Of a stretch of DNA of 8,101 nucleotides, positions 5,043-8,101 are shown one piece after another. Below the pieces are notes generated by a model. The model was given only the letters and a program-made list of their open reading frames with translations. It searched no databases and was not told the origin of the DNA. This stretch comes from Candidatus Parcubacteria bacterium. GTDB taxonomy: Bacteria > Patescibacteriota > Minisyncoccia > Phycocordibacterales > UBA6065. Each line of letters begins with the position of its first letter. The first letter of the stretch is position 1. The stretch lies in the NCBI GenBank assembly GCA_019661795.1, contig JAIFWQ010000013.1, positions 1-8,101 of the forward strand, written 5' to 3'. The position numbers and the translations under genes are program-made.

Positions 5043-7082
5043 ATGCCTTCGTTCAAGATAAACAACCAATTCAAGCCTGCAGGCGACCAGCCGAAGGCCA
5101 TCGAAGCGCTCATAAAGGGCGTCAAGGAAGGCGCGCGCCATCAGACGCTTCTCGGCGTGACGGGCTCGGGCAAGACTTTCACCGCTGCGAACGTCATCGC
5201 TCATATAGGCAAGCCGACCCTCGTCATAGCTCATAATAAAACGCTCGCGGCCCAGCTCGCCCAGGAATACAGGGAATTCTTTCCGGATAATGCCGTCCAT
5301 TATTTCGTCTCGTACTACGACTTCTATCAGCCCGAAGCCTACATGCCCGTGACGGACACCTATATAGAAAAAGAGGCCATGATCAACGAAGAGATCGAGC
5401 GCCTGCGGCATGCCTCGACCCAGGCCCTGCTCACGAGAAAAGACGTCATCATCGTGGCTTCCGTATCCTGCATATACGGCCTCGGTTCGCCCGAGAACTA
5501 TGAAAAGGTGAATATGAAGATCGCCAAAGGCACGAAGGCGGACAGGGCAGAGATGATCCGGCGCATGATCGGCATCCATTTCGAGCGCACCAACGCCGAC
5601 CTCGAGCCCGGCATGTTCCGCGCCATAGGCAACATGATCGAAGTCATGCCCGTCAACGAGAAGATCGTCTATAGGATCTCTTTCGAGGGCGACAAGATCG
5701 CCGCGATCGATATGATCGAAGCGGTCAATCGCACGATCATCAGGCCGCTCGAGGTTTTCTTCCTTTTCCCGGCCAAGCATTTCATCACCGACAAAGACCA
5801 GGTGGAGCGGGCCTTCAAATCCATCAAAGCAGAGCTCGAGCAGAGGCTCGAGGAATTGAAGAAAGAAGGGAAGCTCCTCGAAGCCGAACGCCTCAAACGG
5901 CGGACGAACTACGATCTGGCGCTTATCCGCGAGATCGGCTACTGCAACGGCATCGAAAACTATTCGCGCCATTTTTCCGGTCACGCTCCGGGCGAGCCGC
6001 CTGACACTCTTTTGTCATATTTTCCTCATAAGGCCGACGGTACGGCCGACTTTCTCACGATCATAGACGAATCCCACGTCACGATCCCGCAATTGAACGG
6101 CATGTTCGCGGGCGACCAGAGCCGCAAGAAGACTCTCGTCGAGCACGGCTTCCGCCTGCCTTCGGCCCAGGATAACCGGCCTCTCAAATTCGTCGAATTC
6201 GAAGAAAGGGTAGGCCAGGCGATCTACACGTCCGCGACGCCGGGCGAATTCGAGAAGATCAACAGCACGCAGGTCGTCGAGCAGGTCATCCGTCCGACGG
6301 GACTCGTCGACCCGGAGATCGTCGTGAAGCCTGTCACTGAAAAAGGCAATTACAAAGGCCAGATCATCGATTCCATAGACGAAGCCGAGAAGGTCATCAA
6401 AAAAGGCTTCCGCGTCATCCTCACGACTCTGACCAAAAAGATGGCCGAAGACCTTTCCGAATACCTGAAGGAAAGGAAGATAAAAGCCGAATATCTCCAC
6501 AGCGACATAAAGACGATCGACCGCATCAACATCCTCACCGATTTCCGCCGCGGCAAATTCGATGTGATCGTCGGCGTGAACCTTTTGCGCGAAGGCCTCG
6601 ATCTGCCCGAAGTCGCTCTCATCGGCATCCTCGATGCCGACAAGGAAGGTTTCCTGCGGTCCGAGACGTCGCTCATCCAGATCATCGGCCGCGCCGCCCG
6701 AAACGTGGAGGGCCGCGTGATCATATATGCCGACGTCATGACCGGTTCGATCGAGCGCGCCATGAAAGAGACCGCCCGCCGCCGCGCCATACAGGTCGAA
6801 CATAACGAGAAGCACGGCATCACACCGAAGACCATCATCAAAGCGATCAAAGACATCACCGATCAGATGGAGAGCGAGCACGCCAAGGCCGTGAAAGAAC
6901 AGCTCCGCATGGACGAAGGCCTTTTCGCCAAGGATCCAAAGGCAGTCATAAAGAAGAAGGAAGGGGAGATGAACGAGGCGGTGAAAGTCCTCGATTTCGA
7001 GACCGCGGCGATCCTGCGCGACGAGATCGCGGCTCTCTATGGGAAGCTCGAAAAAGCCGAGAAAAAGAAGAAGGCTCCCTAG
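5043..7082 (+). CDS. uvrB: UvrABC excinuclease subunit B
   Basis: Damage-verifying helicase-like subunit of bacterial nucleotide excision repair; UvrA loads it on the lesion and it recruits UvrC for the two incisions. The 679-aa product has normal family length. Visible motifs: Walker A GVTGSGKT (38-45); the beta-hairpin with its Tyr cluster YYDFYQPEAY (91-100) that clamps the DNA strand; Walker B/motif II with DESH (342-345) in LTIIDESHVTIPQ; motif III TSATPGEFE (396-404); motif V NLLREGLDLPEV (513-524); motif VI QIIGRAARN (546-554); and a C-terminal UVR domain (about 637-670, EGEMNEAVKVLDFETAAILRDEI) that contacts UvrC/UvrA. The frame is open 27 codons further upstream to 4962, but that would run through the preceding terminator, and the family N-terminus matches MPSFKINNQFKPAGDQPKAI at 5043. 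uvrA follows 88 bases downstream on the same strand. Confidence 0.98.
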   Translation: MPSFKINNQFKPAGDQPKAIEALIKGVKEGARHQTLLGVTGSGKTFTAANVIAHIGKPTLVIAHNKTLAAQLAQEYREFFPDNAVHYFVSYYDFYQPEAYMPVTDTYIEKEAMINEEIERLRHASTQALLTRKDVIIVASVSCIYGLGSPENYEKVNMKIAKGTKADRAEMIRRMIGIHFERTNADLEPGMFRAIGNMIEVMPVNEKIVYRISFEGDKIAAIDMIEAVNRTIIRPLEVFFLFPAKHFITDKDQVERAFKSIKAELEQRLEELKKEGKLLEAERLKRRTNYDLALIREIGYCNGIENYSRHFSGHAPGEPPDTLLSYFPHKADGTADFLTIIDESHVTIPQLNGMFAGDQSRKKTLVEHGFRLPSAQDNRPLKFVEFEERVGQAIYTSATPGEFEKINSTQVVEQVIRPTGLVDPEIVVKPVTEKGNYKGQIIDSIDEAEKVIKKGFRVILTTLTKKMAEDLSEYLKERKIKAEYLHSDIKTIDRINILTDFRRGKFDVIVGVNLLREGLDLPEVALIGILDADKEGFLRSETSLIQIIGRAARNVEGRVIIYADVMTGSIERAMKETARRRAIQVEHNEKHGITPKTIIKAIKDITDQMESEHAKAVKEQLRMDEGLFAKDPKAVIKKKEGEMNEAVKVLDFETAAILRDEIAALYGKLEKAEKKKKAP

Positions 7083-7102
7083 CTTTATCTTTTCGGTATC
7101 TC

Positions 7103-7145
7103 TGGTATAGTTCCATCCGTACCGACCCCAGGCTCCATCCTGGGG
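7103..7145 (+). promoter_or_regulatory. uvrA promoter and leader hairpin
   Basis: TGGTATAGT (7103-7111) is an extended -10 element with one mismatch in the hexamer; TTTATC at 7084-7089 is a weak -35 at 16 bp. The predicted transcript would start near 7118 and include a 7-bp perfect hairpin, CCCCAGG (7126-7132) with CCTGGGG (7139-7145) around a 6-nt loop, without a U-run. TATATA at 7156-7161 could be a second -10 nearer the ATG. No LexA-type inverted repeat was recognised. Confidence 0.45.
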
Positions 7146-7170
7146 CGATCTGGCGTATATACACTTGGAT

Positions 7171-8101
7171 ATGACGAAGAAAAACCATTCAGGCGCGAAG
7201 GCGGACTTCAATCCAGGGGCTGAAAAGCTCGTGGTGAAGGGCGCGCGCACCCATAACCTCAAGAACGTCACCGTCGAGATGCCGCGCAATAAGATGGTGG
7301 TCTTCACCGGCCTTTCCGGATCCGGCAAATCGTCCCTCGCGTTCGATACCATATTCGCGGAAGGCCAGCGCCGCTATGTCGAATCGCTTTCTTCCTATGC
7401 CCGCCAGTTCTTGCGCCAGATGCAGAAGCCGGACGTGGACGAGATCGCCGGCCTTTCTCCGGCCATATCGATCGACCAGAAATCCCGCTCGAACAATCCG
7501 CGCTCGACGGTCGCCACCATAACCGAGATATACGACTACCTGCGCGTGCTCTTCGCCCGCGTCGGCCGGCCGCACTGCCTCGTCTGCAACAGGGAGATCA
7601 AGCGCCTTTCGAACGAAGAGATCCTCGAGACCATCATCGACGGCGTGACGCACATAAAAACCGAAGATCACGGCACGAAAGTCATGGGCGTGCCGATCGA
7701 CAAAGCCAAAGTCCGCATATTCGCCCCGGTCGTCGTCGGCCGAAAAGGCGAATACTATCAGATGCTCTACGACTATCTCGGCAAAGGCTATGAGACGGCA
7801 AAAATAGACGGCCATATACGGAAACTGCGCGAACGCGTCGACCTCGAGAAAAATAAGAAGCACGATATAGACATCCTCATCGACGAATTCTATGTGAGCG
7901 AGTTTAAAAAAGACCTCAAAGCCGTGCGCGAGCGCCTTTCCGAAGCCGTCGAGCGCGCCATCCACGAATCGGGCGGCTTGCTGAAAATAGACGACCCTCG
8001 CGGCGAAAAGCTCATGTCGGTCAAATTCATGTGCCCGTACGACGGATACGCCTATCCGGAAGTCGAGCCGCGCCTCTTTTCGTTCAATTCGCCGTATGGC
8101 G
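7171..8101 (+). CDS. uvrA: UvrABC excinuclease subunit A, N-terminal part (cut by window end)
   Basis: Lesion-recognising ABC-type ATPase that forms a dimer, finds helix distortion and loads UvrB. About 310 of the usual roughly 940 residues are present. Visible: KGARTHNLKNVTVEMPRNK (23-41); Walker A GLSGSGKSS (47-55); the family stretch FAEGQRRYVESLSSYARQF (62-80); the UvrB-binding domain with a CLVC pair (Cys136, Cys139); and EPRLFSFNSPYG just before the edge. At the first zinc module the expected Cys-X2-Cys is Cys288-Pro-Tyr-Asp291, so the second Cys is replaced by Asp. The partner cysteines lie beyond the window. The ATG at 7171 gives a short Lys-rich lead before the conserved region; the ribosome site is weak. 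The frame is open to the edge without interruption. Confidence 0.97.
   Translation, partial: MTKKNHSGAKADFNPGAEKLVVKGARTHNLKNVTVEMPRNKMVVFTGLSGSGKSSLAFDTIFAEGQRRYVESLSSYARQFLRQMQKPDVDEIAGLSPAISIDQKSRSNNPRSTVATITEIYDYLRVLFARVGRPHCLVCNREIKRLSNEEILETIIDGVTHIKTEDHGTKVMGVPIDKAKVRIFAPVVVGRKGEYYQMLYDYLGKGYETAKIDGHIRKLRERVDLEKNKKHDIDILIDEFYVSEFKKDLKAVRERLSEAVERAIHESGGLLKIDDPRGEKLMSVKFMCPYDGYAYPEVEPRLFSFNSPYG

Noticed and set aside
5034..5984. Long minus-strand frames opposite uvrB, uvrA, tgt and LOG
   Set aside because: They mirror strongly conserved + strand genes with GC-rich codons, have no recognisable domains, and are the usual antisense artefacts.

Overview
The window looks like a chromosomal segment of a moderately GC-rich bacterium, probably of the candidate phyla radiation (Patescibacteria/Parcubacteria-like). 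This assignment is an inference from three things: compact housekeeping genes, a targeting pattern of weak or absent Shine-Dalgarno sites, and the flavour of the proteins (a Lys/Ala/Pro-rich N-terminal extension on the sigma factor, an enlarged Tgt, a UvrA with Asp in place of a zinc-finger Cys). No mobile element, CRISPR array, rRNA or tRNA gene was found.

Layout. Positions 1-79 hold the C-terminal tail of an upstream gene, possibly dnaG. It is followed at 87 by the primary sigma factor rpoD (+). rpoD converges on a membrane-anchored FKBP-type prolyl isomerase (-, 1344-1862), and the two share a 36-bp perfectly palindromic bidirectional terminator. An AT-rich divergent promoter region then leads to a LOG-family nucleotide phosphoribohydrolase (+) that abuts the queuosine enzyme tgt (+), with no gap between stop and start codons.

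The region 3898-4644 has no convincing protein gene and is the most interesting part. It starts with a cluster of DnaA-box-like TTATCCAC motifs, three of them in exact 11-bp register. A promoter-like pair follows (TTTACA, 16 bp, TAAAAT). Then comes about 480 nt whose + strand folds by eye into a complete RNA architecture: a 5' hairpin domain, a perfect 11-bp helix joining 4117-4127 to 4480-4490, two further nested long-range helices, a three-way junction, several hairpins, and a strong Rho-independent terminator. I could not match it to tmRNA, RNase P RNA, SRP RNA, 6S RNA or a riboswitch, so it is reported as an unidentified structured non-coding RNA and is the leading candidate for something undescribed.

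A small unrecognised 83-aa protein gene (4645-4896) with its own strong terminator follows. The window ends with uvrB (5043-7082) and the first 310 codons of uvrA (7171 to the edge), two of the three subunits of the nucleotide excision repair nuclease, each apparently with its own promoter. The other named genes act in transcription initiation (RpoD), protein folding at the membrane (FKBP), nucleotide metabolism (LOG) and tRNA modification (Tgt).
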